NCBI GenBank assembly: GCA_907165065.1
Contig: OU015526.1
Span: 68,843,723-68,907,722 of the forward strand
From: Caprimulgus europaeus
Taxonomy: Eukaryota; Chordata; Aves; Caprimulgiformes; Caprimulgidae
Direction of reading: 5' to 3'
DNA length: 64,000 nucleotides
The translations under genes and the position numbers were made by a program. The notes beneath the pieces are model-generated. The model had not been told where the DNA came from. It searched no databases and was given only the letters and a program-made list of their open reading frames with translations. Below, piece after piece: positions 1-14,137 of the stretch (its first letter is position 1; each line of letters starts with the position of its first letter).

Positions 1-3000
1 TGCAGATGGACAGGACAGGAATGGTGGCTAAGACACTGCAACTCTTCCATCTCCCCAGTTCTTTGTAGCCATCTGATTTTGGGCACAATCATCTTCAGAA
101 CTATAAAATCCTTTCATGGGGAGCTGAGTCTACCCAAATGAAGAAAAAAAATTATATTTAATAGATCAAATATACTTAAACAAAACCAAGTGTGGGTTTT
201 GCTATTTGTAAGTTGCATGAAAAAGCGTTTAATTGAGAATGTAATTTGATAGTATCTATGTGTCAAACATACTTACTAGCTCGCAGGGGAGCTGGCTCAC
301 CAGCATGAAACTGTTCTTGGTGAAATGAACTTTACTTTTTCTCTCTCACCAACCTTATTAGCTACTTATTACTTGCATGCCTCACATCATCACCTCATTC
401 ATGACTGTTTTTTAATAAATGACTGATAATTAATTTCTGAGACTAGGTATTTCAGTCTCAGATTTCTGAAATCTCAGTATAGGCACTGATTTTTTGCACT
501 TCATGATTTTTTCTTTTTAATTAAAGGATGCTGCTTCATCTCTTTTTGCAAGCTGGAAATTCTCTTACAAGTGTGATCCAAAAGTTCTGAGTTGCTTTTA
601 TTTATCATATTTTAAGCTTTGCTTTTATTTATAATATTTTTTTCTCTAAAACTCCTAGTTTGGGAGACTTTAACTGTCTTATACTTTGATACACAACGGT
701 CTCCCAAACAGTGTCACTTGTAAACCATGCGCACAACATCAGGTGGAGAATTGCTTGAGAAAATATTATACAGGAGGCAATGCAGGCGTTAGCTGTGACA
801 TAATATGCTTCAAAAACTTGCCAGTAGGAAGCAGTAATCATTATTTAATTTCTCATCTGATCTCAGCTAAATTTTGGTGGTAGTTTGAGGCGGTTTGGAT
901 TCAAAACTAATTACAAAGCTGAGGGAGGAGAAGTATCGAAAATACTCTTTGGCCAGCTATGATCTCAGCTTAGATATAGTAGTATTGCAGACAGATTTTC
1001 TTGCAAAGCTTTCGAATTCCTAATGGGGCTGCCAGTAAATCAATAAGGAATAATAAGATTTTATAGAAAGCCACCAGACTTCCTTCAGGACATGTTGCTT
1101 TTGCTGCTGCACTGTCCTGCATTTCAATAAGTGGAACTTCTAGAGTGACAAGTAAAAGGATTTTGAAGGGAAACTCCATGCTGAAGCAGCAGATGCTGAG
1201 TTTTGGCTCTAGCTTCTCCTTCTTTCTCCCCTCTCCATCCCACCCCACATATGATGTGCTGTAAATGCCCTAACCTCGATGATCTGTTGGTTCTGCTGAG
1301 GATGGGTGGAGTTAAGCAAGCCACATATGAGACAAGAAAAAGTTTCAAAGGCTGCAACATGCTCGTGAGCCATTCTTGGGGCCTGTCTGTGGTAGAGAGT
1401 CACTAAATTGACAAAATATTTCCAATCAGCTGGAGTAAAAAAGGGAAATAGTGATTTTAACTGTGTCAGCAGCTTGAGTTAAATCAGGGAGAAGGCCAGG
1501 ATGGAATTGAAATTGGTAACCCAAATTAAAATCCAAGTAGTTGGATTCCTTTTTATTTTTTTTTTTTAAACTTCAGTTACTAGGTTGTTGGATTTGATAA
1601 TGTGGGTTCTTGCAGCACAGACTTTTCTTTGGCCTTGCAATTTTTGAGAGTTTCAGCACACTAGCTCCCACATATGTAACATCTCATCATTAACCGAGGA
1701 TGCAGTTTGAGTCCTTTGGTTCATATTTTCCCCATTCTAGGCTGTTGAACACCAATTCGTCCTACCACATGTGGGTGTCCCTTGCCCCATGGATGCAGCG
1801 TGCCCTCCTCAACAGAGAACACAGCTAGAAAACATGCAGTTTGAGTCTGGAGTGATCCAGATGTATGCAGAAAGACACTCTGCAAACCTGAATCCCCTGC
1901 CTTGTCTTTGACACGTGCACTTTGTGTCTGAGCAGTGCTTTGAATTCACCAGAGCAATATACGCAGACAGTAGAGAGGCTGGGAAGATGACTCACTGCAT
2001 GAATTCATCTGTCATCTGCAATAGGGATCACAGAGAGCAAAGGCTTCAGCAGCAGGGATAACAAGAAGGCTGTAGATTTCACTGGGCATTGTTCCTCTTC
2101 CTCACCTCTGCAGACAGTTTCAGGTAGCTGCTGTGTGTGCGTACAGCTTTCAGGAGGCTGCAGGTTTTCCTTACACATTTGGTTAGGGACTGACCTAATG
2201 GATACTACCACAATCTATATTGTTCAGGAATGTGTATGTGACACACATTCAGCACATGTTATTATTTCTTTTTCTTTTTCCCTTGTATAGTCCTTTTTTT
2301 TAACCCTGCCTTGAGTTTTTTGGTGCCTATATCAGTGCTGAGTCCTGTGGTGCAATTCCACACCTCAAGAGAGATGATCCCTGGGTGCAGTTTTCAGGCA
2401 TCAGTATCTTTGTCATTGACAGCTGCTTTCTAAATGCCAGTTTAACATTTGAATTGGTTCAGCTGGCTTCCAGTCTTTCTATCTCCCACTTCCACTTTAT
2501 CATCTTTCTATTTTAATGTAAAAAAAGAAAAAAAGAAAAAAAAAGTGATGTTCTGTTTACAAATTGACTGCAGTGAAGAGCTACCTGTGACAGGGTTTAA
2601 ACTGATATGTCAGTCAATATGTGTAAATTAGAAAAGAGACTGATGTAATCTATAGCATCTGTAAAGATTTCAAAGATGTACCTTGATCATTAATGAACAC
2701 AATAAGGATGTCTCATAAAATTACAGTTGAGGAGACTAATGATTCACTATTGAATGAAGAAAGGCAAGGTCACTTGTATAATTACCTGTTCTAACATTTA
2801 TATTCCTTGTATAAAATGCTCCTACTGGCACAAAAGTTGATGGCTGTGGAAATATTGAGGACTAGGAAATACAGATTTCATACCTAAATTTTTGTAGTAT
2901 GATTTATTATTTCATACCGTCAAAATTAACTTATAGCACATGCCTGATGGGAGTGTCTAACGAAGGGTGACTGGAAAAATGGAAGAGCAAAATGAATGCT

Positions 3001-6000
3001 ATAGATGCAGGGTTAGATCAGTGTTGATGTGCTGGGTTTTAGCTGTGGATATGTGTATTGAAATGGATAGTGTTATTATTATTATTTTTCTCCTAATTGT
3101 CTGATATAGAATCTGGTTGCAATTCCTTTTGTGTTTCAAGAATATAATAAAGACATTTCAGAGATGTTAGCTCAGAAATCAGGAAGGCAATCAGCTGCCT
3201 GAAAAATCAAATATATTCCCCAAACATAGCTGGAGGAGGGAAAGAAAAAGAGAGGGGAAAAGACAAATTGCGAAGGCAGAAGCTGTAATACTACACTTGA
3301 TGTGTGTCAGGACATAGGGTTGGTCGTGGTTCTGCTCCTGTGTGTGCTGTTAGGAGGGAGGAAGGTCAGGCAGGCTGCCTGTATTCTGGTCTCCTGGCTA
3401 AGGCAGTGCCTAAGGTGGTTCTTCAGAAGCTGTTACTTTGGTATGTTTGTTTCTGTTTACTTAGACTCTGTGGTTGAAGATAAAAGGCCCAACTTAAAAT
3501 GAAAATGACATCTCTTAGAATTCTGGAAGCACTAAAAACTTTTTGAAGGTTACTTGTAATTCTGAAAATGCCTTGTTTGGGCAGGCTCCTGCAGAAGGAG
3601 GGGTGTCTGCAGGAGGGGAGAGGTTCCTGTGGGCTGGCTGGTGGGTTGAGTGGACGGGCAGGTGTGTTGGCTGCTGGGACCCATAGCCTTATTTTTTCTG
3701 ATCCAAGAGTAGTGGAGAAAGGGGAAATGGACTAATCTCTTCTGCAGGGAATGAGGATATTTCAACATTTTGATTTTCACAAGAGACTGCCTTTGTCAAT
3801 TTATTGCTGACGATGTAAGGTGTCGTGACCAGGTGGGGGTGAAGTTACTGCCCAGAGCATACACAGAAAAGGCAAATATCTACATGAAGGTGAGCACTTT
3901 TAAGAAGCAAAGTTTCTCATCCTCTGTCAAGCCTGTGGCACCTCTTTCAAGGAAGTAAAATTCAGGGAACTCAGCTGGAGCTTTCTGCCCTCCTTCCTCC
4001 TCCTCCACAGTGGTGGAGGTGCCTCCCCAGGGTACCGAGCACCCCACAGGTTTGTGGGAACTGGCTGGCTGTTGTGGAGAGTCTTGCAGCACCTCTGGCT
4101 CAGATTTTCACAGAGCTTTGGTGACTCCAATGTGTAAGGATGTGATGAGCCTATGTGGTGCCTTCAGCTCAGGCTGGTGGCTGCCTTGGCTATCTCTGCT
4201 GTGCCTGTTTAGTTTGCCTTGAGCAGCATCGCATCACTGCAGAGAGAGTCACTCCTGTCCAGCCCCTGGGGCTCGGCTTGCTGGCTGATGTGATAACCTG
4301 CTGAGTGCAAGGTGTGTTTGCTTTCCCTTTTTTTTTTTGGTTATTTCTTTGTTTGTTTATGTGAATCATTGTTACTATGAATCAGCCCTGCTAAGGAAGT
4401 AAAACAAATGTTTATTCATCATCTCCCTGGGTGTTTGGCAAAATCCTAATCTGGTTTACCAGCAGGCTAATGTAATGTAACAACAAAACCATGTAACCTT
4501 CGAAGTTTCCACTGCCCTGTGTTTTCCTTCGTCTTCACTGTCTGAAATATGTGCAAGGCTATTTTAACATGTTTCTTTTGCACTGAGGAACGTAGCAGTA
4601 CCTGTACAGAATGGTGACAGTATCCTCTTTATGGGAACCCCCAGATGCTCAGCAGAATGTTCATTTAAGGCATAAAAAAATCTCTTGAAGACTGATGGAC
4701 TACTAAAGGCCCAGAGCTGTAGAACTTACTGTATTTTACTAGAGAAATCATGGGTCTCTCAGGGCTAAGTTAGCTCTTCTCTTGGCTGCAGTGAAGGTCC
4801 CAGGCTTTCATTAGACATTGTCGTTCCCTTGTGGTGGTTCATAAGCAGGTGGCATGTCGGAATTTACTGGAAAAGAGGTGAGACAGCAGTGCATTTATGG
4901 TAGATAGAAAGGGAGCAAACTCACCAGATCAGTTATAACCAGATGAGGTAAAAAAGAAATAAAAAATTGCCTAAGTAGTGATGAGATAAAGCCATGTTTA
5001 TACACTTATGACGTCAGCTGGGACATTGAGTCCTTTGTGCCAAACATACCAGGCCAAATCAGCAAATGTCTGCATAAGATTTAGTGGCTTGAGAAACAGT
5101 TTTTTATTTAACTAGGATGTGTATTGCCTCTTTGTATGCTGATGCAGTGCCTGAAAACCCTGATTGCACTGGGCTGATAAGCACTATCAGCCCTTGCTTT
5201 GGGCTACCAGCTGGGTAAGGTGACAAAGCGTGGGTCCAGGTGAGGTGGTTCAGAGCCTGCCTTTTGGTACAGAGCACAGTCACTGCTGCTCCCCTATGGC
5301 CTCCACATTTGTCACCTTGGGCCCTGAGCAGGGTTATACTCTTTGTGAAAGAAAGCAAGTGTGGTTTATACAACTTCTGATGTCTACACTGCTCTGCAGT
5401 GAAGGCAAATATCTCCTGAGTTTTCCCACTTTAAAAGAGGAGCCTGGTTTCCTCTGACGCTGCTGCTTTTATTTCCTTATTTACCAACAGCATTAGCTGT
5501 GGGGGAGGCGATTCTGAGCACTTGCCTTAATGTTTTGATCTGAGATTTAAAGCTGAGTTTCAAATAGCACTGAAATCTCACTGTAAAACCCAGCAGAAGC
5601 CAAGAAATTCCTTATGAAATTGCATAGGTGTAGGTCAGTCTTTGCTCATGGGAACTGTCAGTGTAGGTTATATCCTGCCTATAGAAAAAAGGGCAGTCTC
5701 ACAGCTGTTTTTGCTCTTGTTTGTAAAAGCAAGCCAACACCCACTACCTAGGAGTAGTCATACACAGCAGAGACTGCTAGATTAATTCACAGTGTGTTCT
5801 GATCTGTACCATGGTGCATCTTTTCCTGGCTGCAGAGGAGCAAGAGCCTCCTTGTGCCTCTTGCTTCCTTTTCCCTTTAATGCTGAGCCTCCAGAATGAC
5901 TAAGTGCAGAGTGCTAGGCCAGTGTTAGGGGAGCATGGTGGTGTACCAGAAGCAGCAGCAGCACCTTGCATGCCATTAACCTTTTATTAGAGCACCATCT

Positions 6001-6194
6001 AAAACTCTCTATGCTGATGCTGGCAATTAATTGACAGAGAAAGTGAGAGCATTTTTTTTACTGGTATGAAATACAAAATGGGAGAATAAAATACAAATAA
6101 AGGAAAAGACTACTAAAATTGCAAGGCAAGGATGCTCTTTATTGTACCTATGTGCATTAGAATGGAGTTTTATGACTGCACAACCAGTTATTGC
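1..6194. other. Intronic sequence upstream of the first visible SLC7A11 exon
   Basis: No coding exon, RNA gene or transposon is recognised. The stretch holds short A- and T-runs (for example the A-rich tract near 2520-2545 and the T run near 4327) and scattered chance open frames under 95 codons. It is assigned to an SLC7A11 intron only because the TM1-TM6 exons must lie upstream of 19565 and none was found here. Confidence 0.5.
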
Positions 6195-6350
6195 CCCCTT
6201 CCTGGAAGTGTTTTAAGGCCAGGCTGGATGAGGCTTTGAGCAACCTGGTCTAGTGGAAGGTGTCCCTGCTCATGGCAGGGGGGTTGGAGCTGGATGATCT
6301 TTAAGGTCCCTTCCAACCCAAACCATTCTATGATTCTGTGATTCTGTGAT
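6195..6350 (+). mobile_element. CR1 LINE 3' fragment
   Basis: It starts within the end of the reverse-transcriptase ORF (cctggaagtgttttaaggcc), continues through the standard 3' UTR (ggatgatctttaaggtccct) and ends in the octamer tail ATTCTATG-ATTCTGTG-ATTCTGTG that defines CR1. Severely 5'-truncated, 156 bp, inserted in the sense orientation of SLC7A11. Confidence 0.93.
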
Positions 6351-9300
6351 TATTAACACATGCCATGCCATCAAGAGTACTTATCCTTTAGAGTAGCACG
6401 GTCAAAATATCAATAGCAATGATCTTATCTTGCATAAGAACATTAATATATTCCACTTGGTTCAGCTAGCATAATAACTTAACTTTGACATTGTCTTTTT
6501 GGATGAGACATTCAATGGGGACATTATTTGATTGTTCAACCTTAAGAAGTAGTGAAGGTGCTGACTTGTATTTAAGATAAGTACTAGTCATATCAAAACA
6601 AGACAACTTGGTTTTGTGCATCTTCTACACAAATACAAGATATAGATGATTATATCCCTTTCTGTGTGATTACAGAATTTCTGTCAGGGAAGGCTGTAGG
6701 TTCTTCTTACCCAGTGAGTGCTCACATTCCCATTCTCCTGCACACCCCTTCCCTACAGGGTAGCTGTTTTATGTGTGTGCTTATGGGTGTACTGATGTTC
6801 TGGAAGTGGGTTGCTTACAGTGTGGCTTATACTTTGATATTTGGCTGTGAGTATGTTGGAATTTAAAATACACAGTGAGAGTGATATTTTATTTAAGAAA
6901 AGAATATTGTTAACTAGCAACCCATAAGGGTTTTCAATCATTTAAATTACAGTACAGCCTATATCCATGAACTGTAAACTAAGAGGATTTATATAAGATT
7001 ATAATGGCTCCAGAGGAGCTGTGAAGTGAATAATCTGCATTTTACAAGTTGCACTGCTGTGGTCTATTATGTCAATCCTCATTCACTTGTAACACTTGTT
7101 GTTGAGCAAGTGCTGTTATTTGCATCTTCACCTTGACATTACGTTTTGTTCATTGTAAAAAAAAAAAATGGACTACATAATAACAGTATTTAATTTTTTG
7201 AAGTATGATGGAATGAAATGTCCCTTAGGAGAGTAGTTTTGGTATCATTGAACAGCAATGGAGAGACCTCCACAGACCATGAGAATGGATAGAGAATAGG
7301 AGCACTCCAGTAGGACAAGAGGTTTGACTTCTGTGTGGGGTTATTGTAGAGAGAAGAAGAATTAGACTCATCCTACAGTGAAGGATTGACAGGTGCTTCT
7401 ATTTTTTCAGATCTGTTTATTACAGAAAAAGAAAATGTGCTAAGCAAAACCAGATAAAAGTAAAGATTTATCCACAAAGAGTACAGAAAACCATGGAATT
7501 CCTTTTCCTTGGGCAAAACTTCATTAGAGTATGAACTTCTTGTGGGTCTAAGGACAAAATATTTCTATAGATGTGAAAAATAAACAGAATAACTTTAGGA
7601 TTCTTACTTGGTGCATGTGAAGGCCATCAGGAGGGTCTTTTTCTTAGGTGCAGGCTATCCCAGACACAAGTAGGTCTCAACTGTAAGCCACCTGGGCATA
7701 TTGTTGACCATTGGCAGAGTCAGGATGCTGTCATAGAGGAACTACCCTGGAGTGTAATTAATTACATATTTTCTCTGCTCCTAAGAAAATAATTTCTCCC
7801 CCAGTGTCCCAAAGCCTGCCATCAGCTTTGTGCTTATTTTGATTACTGAAATAAGCCTTGCAAGCACTTTTGCTAAACTAACAAATAAATTTGTCCTGTT
7901 CCACAGAGCTGGTGTTTTCTCTAGGTTTGCTTCAGATGCAGATGATGGGGAGGCTGGAACTAAGAGTGTGCTGTGAAGGGCCAGGGCTTTTGGATGGCAC
8001 CGGTGCATGGTTTTTAATAGGTTGATTTTGAGTCAAAATAAGAGATAGTGTAGTGAGTTCTGTATAAACCATCATTAGCACTTTCATTTTAACATTTGAG
8101 CATGGAAAAGTAGCACATCATTGACAGAAGGTACACTCAACAGTGTGTAATTACAAAGATGAGTTAGCCTTAAAATCCTAAGTCTCATTGACCATACTTT
8201 CCAAGATCATTGAAAAAAAAAAAATAATTAAGAATTCTGGCTATTTTGTGTCGCTATCCAAGCTGGAAGGAACTTGACTTGCTGAAGGTTTCAGTGCTAA
8301 CTCTCGAAGGGTTATGTCTAAGATTTCTCAGTTTGGACACAGAAAAAGGAAAAATCCAACCTTACTGGTGATTTTGAAAATTTTCTATATTTCTCTTCAT
8401 GACATCACTTCATCACTTCTTAAAAACAAAACAAAAAACCAGAGATATGCTGCTCTTCTACGCATGTGATTGTAGTTCAAGTATCATGGAGTTACAGTGA
8501 GAGGGAATTTCAGTTTACTGATATTTCCGTTCTCAAAGCACTGAAGGTAATAAAATAGAAAAAGTTGCTGTTCCCATTCGAACTCTATTCAGGCACCTCC
8601 AGTTACTGGGTGTTCCAATGGCATATTTCAGCTAACATTTGGAGTTCCCTGGGTTTCTCTTCTGTGTCAGCATTTAGTAATCTCTTCCAGAGTTATTCCA
8701 GTGTGCTATATGGGCTGTCCCACATCTGTAGCCAATCTGCTGGGCTGTCCTTAGCAAGACTCTCATTTCCTTGCTTTCTGCAGAGAAAACTGTTTATCTG
8801 CCAGACAGCCCCCCTCATGGCAGTGCAGTATTGTTAAGATATCTCCTTTTAATTTCAATTAAACCCTTTCATATTTTTTAAAATGCTAATGCTTCAAGGC
8901 ACCTGTGGTTACAGTTTTTCTCATTTTGAATTCTTTCAGAAGAGCCTTTCTCTGTAAAAGATATTTCTGTTTCCATGGTGCTCCTTATTACAAGTAGCTG
9001 CTCTTTTCATCACCGAATGGTGTAATTTTCATTCATGCCAAAGTATCAATGGTAACATACAGCAGCAAATTGTTCCTTTATGATCCTTGGCATTGTGGAA
9101 ACCCTCCTGCTCAAAATTAAATGTCAAGGAATTTAACAAATAGGAAGAATCTGACTCCTTCCATGCACGCAGAGATATGCTCCTCCCTCTATCCCTCTGT
9201 GCACCTAAACATTTGCCTTCCCTTGTTACCATGAAGAATCATTAATATGCTACCAGTGATGCTTCCTAAAAAGTTCAGCTGCAGGGCCAAGGGGTTGGCA

Positions 9301-11096
9301 CTCCCTCCTGTACCCTCCACTGGAGCCCAGCGAGGTATTTTGTATTCAGGCTGCTTGTTCCCAGGCTCTGAACTTGAGCTGCTCGTTTTAGGGATGATAG
9401 CAGCCTCCTCAGCCTGCTCCCTTGCATTACTCAAAGTGTCCCTTCACCATTTGCCATGCCATAAATCACAAACATATGTCCTCAGTATAGACAGTAGAAA
9501 TATGTACAGATCAAGGCAGGGCTCTGCTTCTGCCCCAGCCCTGCTGCCTGCAAATACTCGGGTACCTGTGGTAGTACAGGGAGGGAGCTGTGACAGGCAG
9601 CATGGTTTTTACTGGGATTCCTTTTGTAACCATCTCTTTCACTGGCCATAACATTATTGTTATGTGGTAGCCACCTTCTACTGGCTTAGGTTTCCCAGCT
9701 ATGAGGCCTGATCTGCTTATTTCCCACTTCTGGTTCCCTTGTTTTTGCAGCTAAATATTCTCTCCAACTACTGCTGGTGCTCTGCCGACTGCTGTCTTTG
9801 TGCTCCATGGGAAAGTGGCTGTGTGGGACAGCAGTTCTGCCTACTTGTAAGTCTGTAGGGAACTTCAGGAGACTCTGTCTTTCCTCTAAAAAGTAATTCT
9901 GCCTGGGAAAAATAGACCCTTTTCATAAATCAGATGCTCAGGGAATTAATAATTTCAAATTCCCAGGAGAGCCTCCCATAATAAATAAAACCACTTTTAA
10001 TACGCAATTTCATCACAGCTGCCTTCTTACATTTATTTTAAGTGAGGTATGTGTCTGGGAGCAGTGAAGAGGAACTTAGACCCCTGATCCCATGCTAGAT
10101 AAGGCAGCTTGGAGGAATTGCTTTGAATCACACCTGCCCCACTCCCTTCATTTCCATACCTGAACTTAGTGCAGGCAGGTGTTTTGTTTTTACAACCCCA
10201 TGTCAGGTTTGTGGTTATAGCTTCCTTGCCTCCAAGCAAGCACCGTGATTTACTGTTGCTTCTCACCATAATCTATGCTACTGGCAGTGCTGTAAGCACT
10301 TCCAGCAAATAGGCCTCAGAAGAAAATAAAAGGCTGGAGCTTGTGAAAGAGCAGAGTTGCTCCTTTCATCTCCTGGTTGAGCAGGAGCTAGGCAATAAAA
10401 ATCAAATCTGAGTTTTTGCATCTCTGGTGGAAAAGGTCACAAACTTTCTAGAGTACCTGAATGTTTCCCACGAATGAAATAAAGGGAGGATGGCAAAAGA
10501 GTGATGTTCGGCAGAAGCATGCAAGTCATTAGTCAAACTCAGGAGTGATAATATATTTGTCTGCTAATCCTCTGAATTTAGACTATGCTGCTTTTTAAAA
10601 GGCAAGCTTTTGTAAATGAGAATGGCAGACACTGTTTTAATTACAAGTCCAGCCTAACCCACACCTTAATTGCAATACCCTAGATAGATGAATATCGTTA
10701 TCCAAGCATCTTCACTATCATTTTAGGTTTGGAAATGCTAAATGTATATCCTTTGCTAGAGATCCTGCTCAGCTGCTGCCTACACTTCCAGGCACCTGAC
10801 TTTTTTCCAGTTAAGCCTCCCAGGCTCTCTGAGGACAAACACACCTGAGCTTCCAAGGCAAGCCTAGCACTGTGCAGGGATGGATAGGCCTGGCTATTAC
10901 AATGGGAAAGAAAAGTGAGCTTAGGTCTTTGGGACCTTGAGGTCCTTGGGAGGGGTGTGACTTGAGGTCGAGTTACAGTGCAAAATCAAAACCAGGTCTG
11001 ATTATTCATACATCTCTTGGAAACAGTGATAAACTTTGTAAGTTTGCAAATGAGGTAATGTGAACCATTAATGAGGTAATGTTAACCCCATTAATG
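6351..11096. other. Intronic sequence, no gene recognised
   Basis: Contains an A12 run near 7158, an A-rich run near 8213, and an open frame of 134 codons at 9247-9651 with no recognisable similarity or splice context. A 21-bp imperfect tandem duplication (units beginning AATGAGGTAATGT) sits at 11049-11090, directly before the CR1 fragment at 11097. Nothing else is supported. Confidence 0.5.
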
Positions 11097-11422
11097 TTTA
11101 TAAATATGTAAAGGGTGAGTGTCAGGAGGATGGAGCCAGGCTCTTCTCAATGATGTCCAACAGTAGGACAAGGGGCAATGGCTGCAAGCTGGAACACAGG
11201 AGGTTCCATGGAAACATAAGGGAAATTTTTTCACTATGACAGTGAAAGGCCACTGGGACAGGCTGCCCAGAGAGGCTGTGGAGTCTCCTTCTCTGGAGAT
11301 GTTCAAAACCCACCTGGACGCCTTCCTGTGTGACCTACTGTAGGTGATCCTGCTCTGGCAGGGGTGTTGGAAAGATGATCTTTCGAGGTCCCTTCCAATC
11401 CCTGACATTCTGTGATTCTGTG
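11097..11422 (+). mobile_element. CR1 LINE 3' fragment
   Basis: It begins ataaatatgtaaagggtgag, matching the part of CR1 ORF2 that precedes GARLF, and contains the degraded TARGNG / WDRLPREAVES / FKTHLDAFL coding region with frameshifts. It ends with acattctgtgattctgtg. About 326 bp, sense orientation. Numerous substitutions show it is not recent. Confidence 0.95.
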
Positions 11423-13341
11423 AAAATGTTGGATACTAGCACTTGATAGCCATATGGAAATTGTTAATCAAGGAGGTGACTGAGAAGTCACAGGGAATGA
11501 TTTTTATCTTGTGTTTCATTTCTTTTTTTAAAGTGGTATTTTTACAAATTAAGCCCCCATTTTATTGCATTTCATATTATTTCAGCAGGTCTTTGTACTG
11601 TTTCTTGTGCTCGTTTTCTGGTTCCTAACAGTGCTCTCTCGCTTGCTGTACAGGAAACACGCATGTCTAAGCACAGACGGTGTGACGAATATTTAGCGTC
11701 GTAACTTTGAAAGTCCTTTGTGGATTTAGCTGTCATATTTAGTACCTGCTGTTTGGGCTTAGTTTTCTTTAGGAATGCCAGAATTGCTATCTACTCCATG
11801 GAAAAAGATTCAGGATCCTGCTTGAATGTGAGAAGTCTCTCCAGCTGGTAGTCCGAGTTTCAGAGGAATACATTCTGCTCTTCAGCGAAAGGTGTTTCAT
11901 AAAAGGCATTGGCTTGACAAGTTAGGGCTTGGGCCATGATGCAAATGAATACAGCACTCTGGTGAAATGTAACTTATCAGCCTGAGTCAGTACACGATGT
12001 GACTGCAACCAGGTTCAAATCTCTGTTAAAATCAAGCAAATCACTTTGCAAGCCTAACAATCATCCTCATCACTTCAGAGCTGTTGACAGATCTGCTTCT
12101 GCTTGGGACTTGAGCTGAGAGGGTTTGCCTAGAAGAGAACAGTGTAACCCTGTGCAACTGGTACCTTTCTAGGTCGTAAGTTTTATCCAAGAAAATATTT
12201 ATGCTAATTCACTTTTTAGGAAAGCCTGCTGGGAAGTGTATTGAAAACATTTGAGAAGTTAATAAAATCTACTGCCCTTCCCAGCACACTTGGAATGCAG
12301 TTTGACCCTTTAAAGTCAGTTGGTCATAGATGACTCCTTTTATGAACTGTAACCAACTAGAATCCAAACCAGTGAAGTCAAACACCAGGAAGAAAGCAAG
12401 TAATTAGGCACAGCAGATGCTCTTTTATTCTCTTTCTAGGCAATAGAAAGCAAGGAGGTTTTGAAATGCAGACTGTGGCCCGATTCTTCACTCTGTTATC
12501 CCAGTGTCATGCTGCTGCGTCTCTGCAGATGTCAGAGGTATAGAACCAACACATTGAAATGGAGAAGGAAGCCCTTTAATGCTCACTCCAGCACTAACAT
12601 CCATGGAGTATCTGGTGGTGTAAATGAGAGCGCAGCTTAATAGCTACTCTTTCCTTTATTTAAATTTCTTCCCTGGAAAATCACAATGAAAAGAAGAAGA
12701 AGAGAAGACATGTAATTTTATAGTGCCTGAGTTGCAAGCTCACAAGCAGCAGCTCTGGTCTGGGCCATAAGGCTGGAACATATTAGGAGGCAGTGAAGGG
12801 GGAGAAGCGGTGATCTCCTGAGGAGAACCTTCACTACAATAAACAAAATAATAATAGTTTGTTGCTAAAGTCAGTCATTGCCAAGACCTGTATTAGCATT
12901 TACAAATGTGTGGATTTGAGAGGTGCTATGATGAGTCCCATCCCTTTCGCCTCTCTGTGCCTGGATTTGATTCTGTCCAGGGAGGTGACCTCCTTTTAAG
13001 TGTTGTACCTCCTTTTAAGTCCTCCTTTTCCTCTAACAGATGAGTGAGATGATTGTAATTTTTTCACATGTTGACATAGTGAGAACCACTTGATCCCTTC
13101 TGGGTAACGAGCTGTCCTATAGGCTGCTTCTCATATGAAAAATATGCATTGGAGATAAGTAAATTTCTATCAGAACATACTGCTTTGCTGTCCAGGGTTT
13201 GAGATTGCCACAGCTCACAGAATGACTACCTGGGAATGGCAGGAGGTATAGGTCAGGCTCTAGAACATGGCACTTACTAAACCAAGCCTATATGTCTTCT
13301 GGTCTTGCACTGATAGTCCTGGCAATATTAAAAGTACCAGT
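11423..13341. other. Intronic sequence, no gene recognised
   Basis: No exon, RNA or transposon recognised. A 14-bp direct repeat (ACCTCCTTTTAAGT) with 19-bp period occurs at 12988-13020, and AG-rich sequence lies near 12690-12710. Confidence 0.5.
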
Positions 13342-13987
13342 GCTCTTGCCTTGGTTTTTAGCTGGAACAGAGCTGGGTTTCTTTTTAGTAGCTAGAATAG
13401 TGCTGTGTTTTGCTTTCAGCCTGGGACTTGTTATGAGAGGGACACTGATAACATCCCAGTGTTTGCATTGTTGTCACTGGAAGTGAAGGACTTTGTGTTC
13501 TTTTAGTCTACAAGCGCAAGATCTAAGGGAGTGAGGAATATTTAAATTAATAAGCTAAATTGGCGTTTGGGTATGCCAATGGGATATTCCATATCATATC
13601 ACGTTATTTCCAGTATATTAGTGAGGGGCTCTTCCTCTTTTAGCTCTGTCTGACTTTCTCTTGGGCTCTCGCTCTTCCAGGATTTCAGTTTCAGTTCAGG
13701 ATTGTGCTCCCCGGGATCCTTATCTGGCAACAGACCGGGCTCGGTCAGTGGGTGGTGAGAAGCTGCACTGGGTGTCACTCATTTTCATACTTCATAACTG
13801 TTATTATTACTACTATTTTAATATTAGTATTATTTTAAGTTTTCTTTTAGTTCTATTATTAAACTGTTTTTATCTTAACCTACAAGCCTCCTAATCCTTG
13901 CCCCAATCCTGGAGGTGAGGGGGAAATGGCTGAACAGATGTGTTGGCTGCTAGCCGAGGGCTAGCCCAGTGAAACTATCACAGCTCT
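13342..13987 (+). mobile_element. Solo LTR of an avian endogenous retrovirus, + orientation, with 5-bp target duplication
   Basis: The LTR proper is 13347-13982 (636 bp). It starts TGCCTTGGTTTTTAGCTGG and ends CTATCACA, so it keeps TG...CA ends, and it is flanked by the direct repeat GCTCT at 13342-13346 and 13983-13987. An ATTAAA signal (13858-13863) lies in the T-rich part that precedes the U5-like end. It shares order and many words with the copy at 14143-14742 in the opposite strand. No internal retroviral genes are present. The 5-bp duplication favours an ERVL-like class; an ERVK LTR with one changed base in a 6-bp duplication is possible. Confidence 0.88.
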
Positions 13988-14137
13988 CTTGCTGCTGTTG
14001 TATTTGGTTATTTTTCCAAGTGTCAGGTTATTTAAATAAATTTGCACTTTTTGGACTTTTCCTCTCTCACTTTTTAAATTTCATCTTTATTTTTAAATTT
14101 TTAATTTAAATGTAACTATTTTTCACGATTTCCGTAG
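13988..14137. other. AT-rich spacer between the two opposed LTRs
   Basis: About 150 bp, dominated by T and A runs (TTTTTAAATTTTTAATTTAAAT near 14090). No feature other than the low complexity is seen. It would be the loop if the two flanking LTRs paired. Confidence 0.6.

Noticed and set aside
9247..9651. 134-codon open frame in the first intron as a missed SLC7A11 exon
   Set aside because: Its translation has no similarity to any part of xCT and is not bounded by splice sites in a matching phase.
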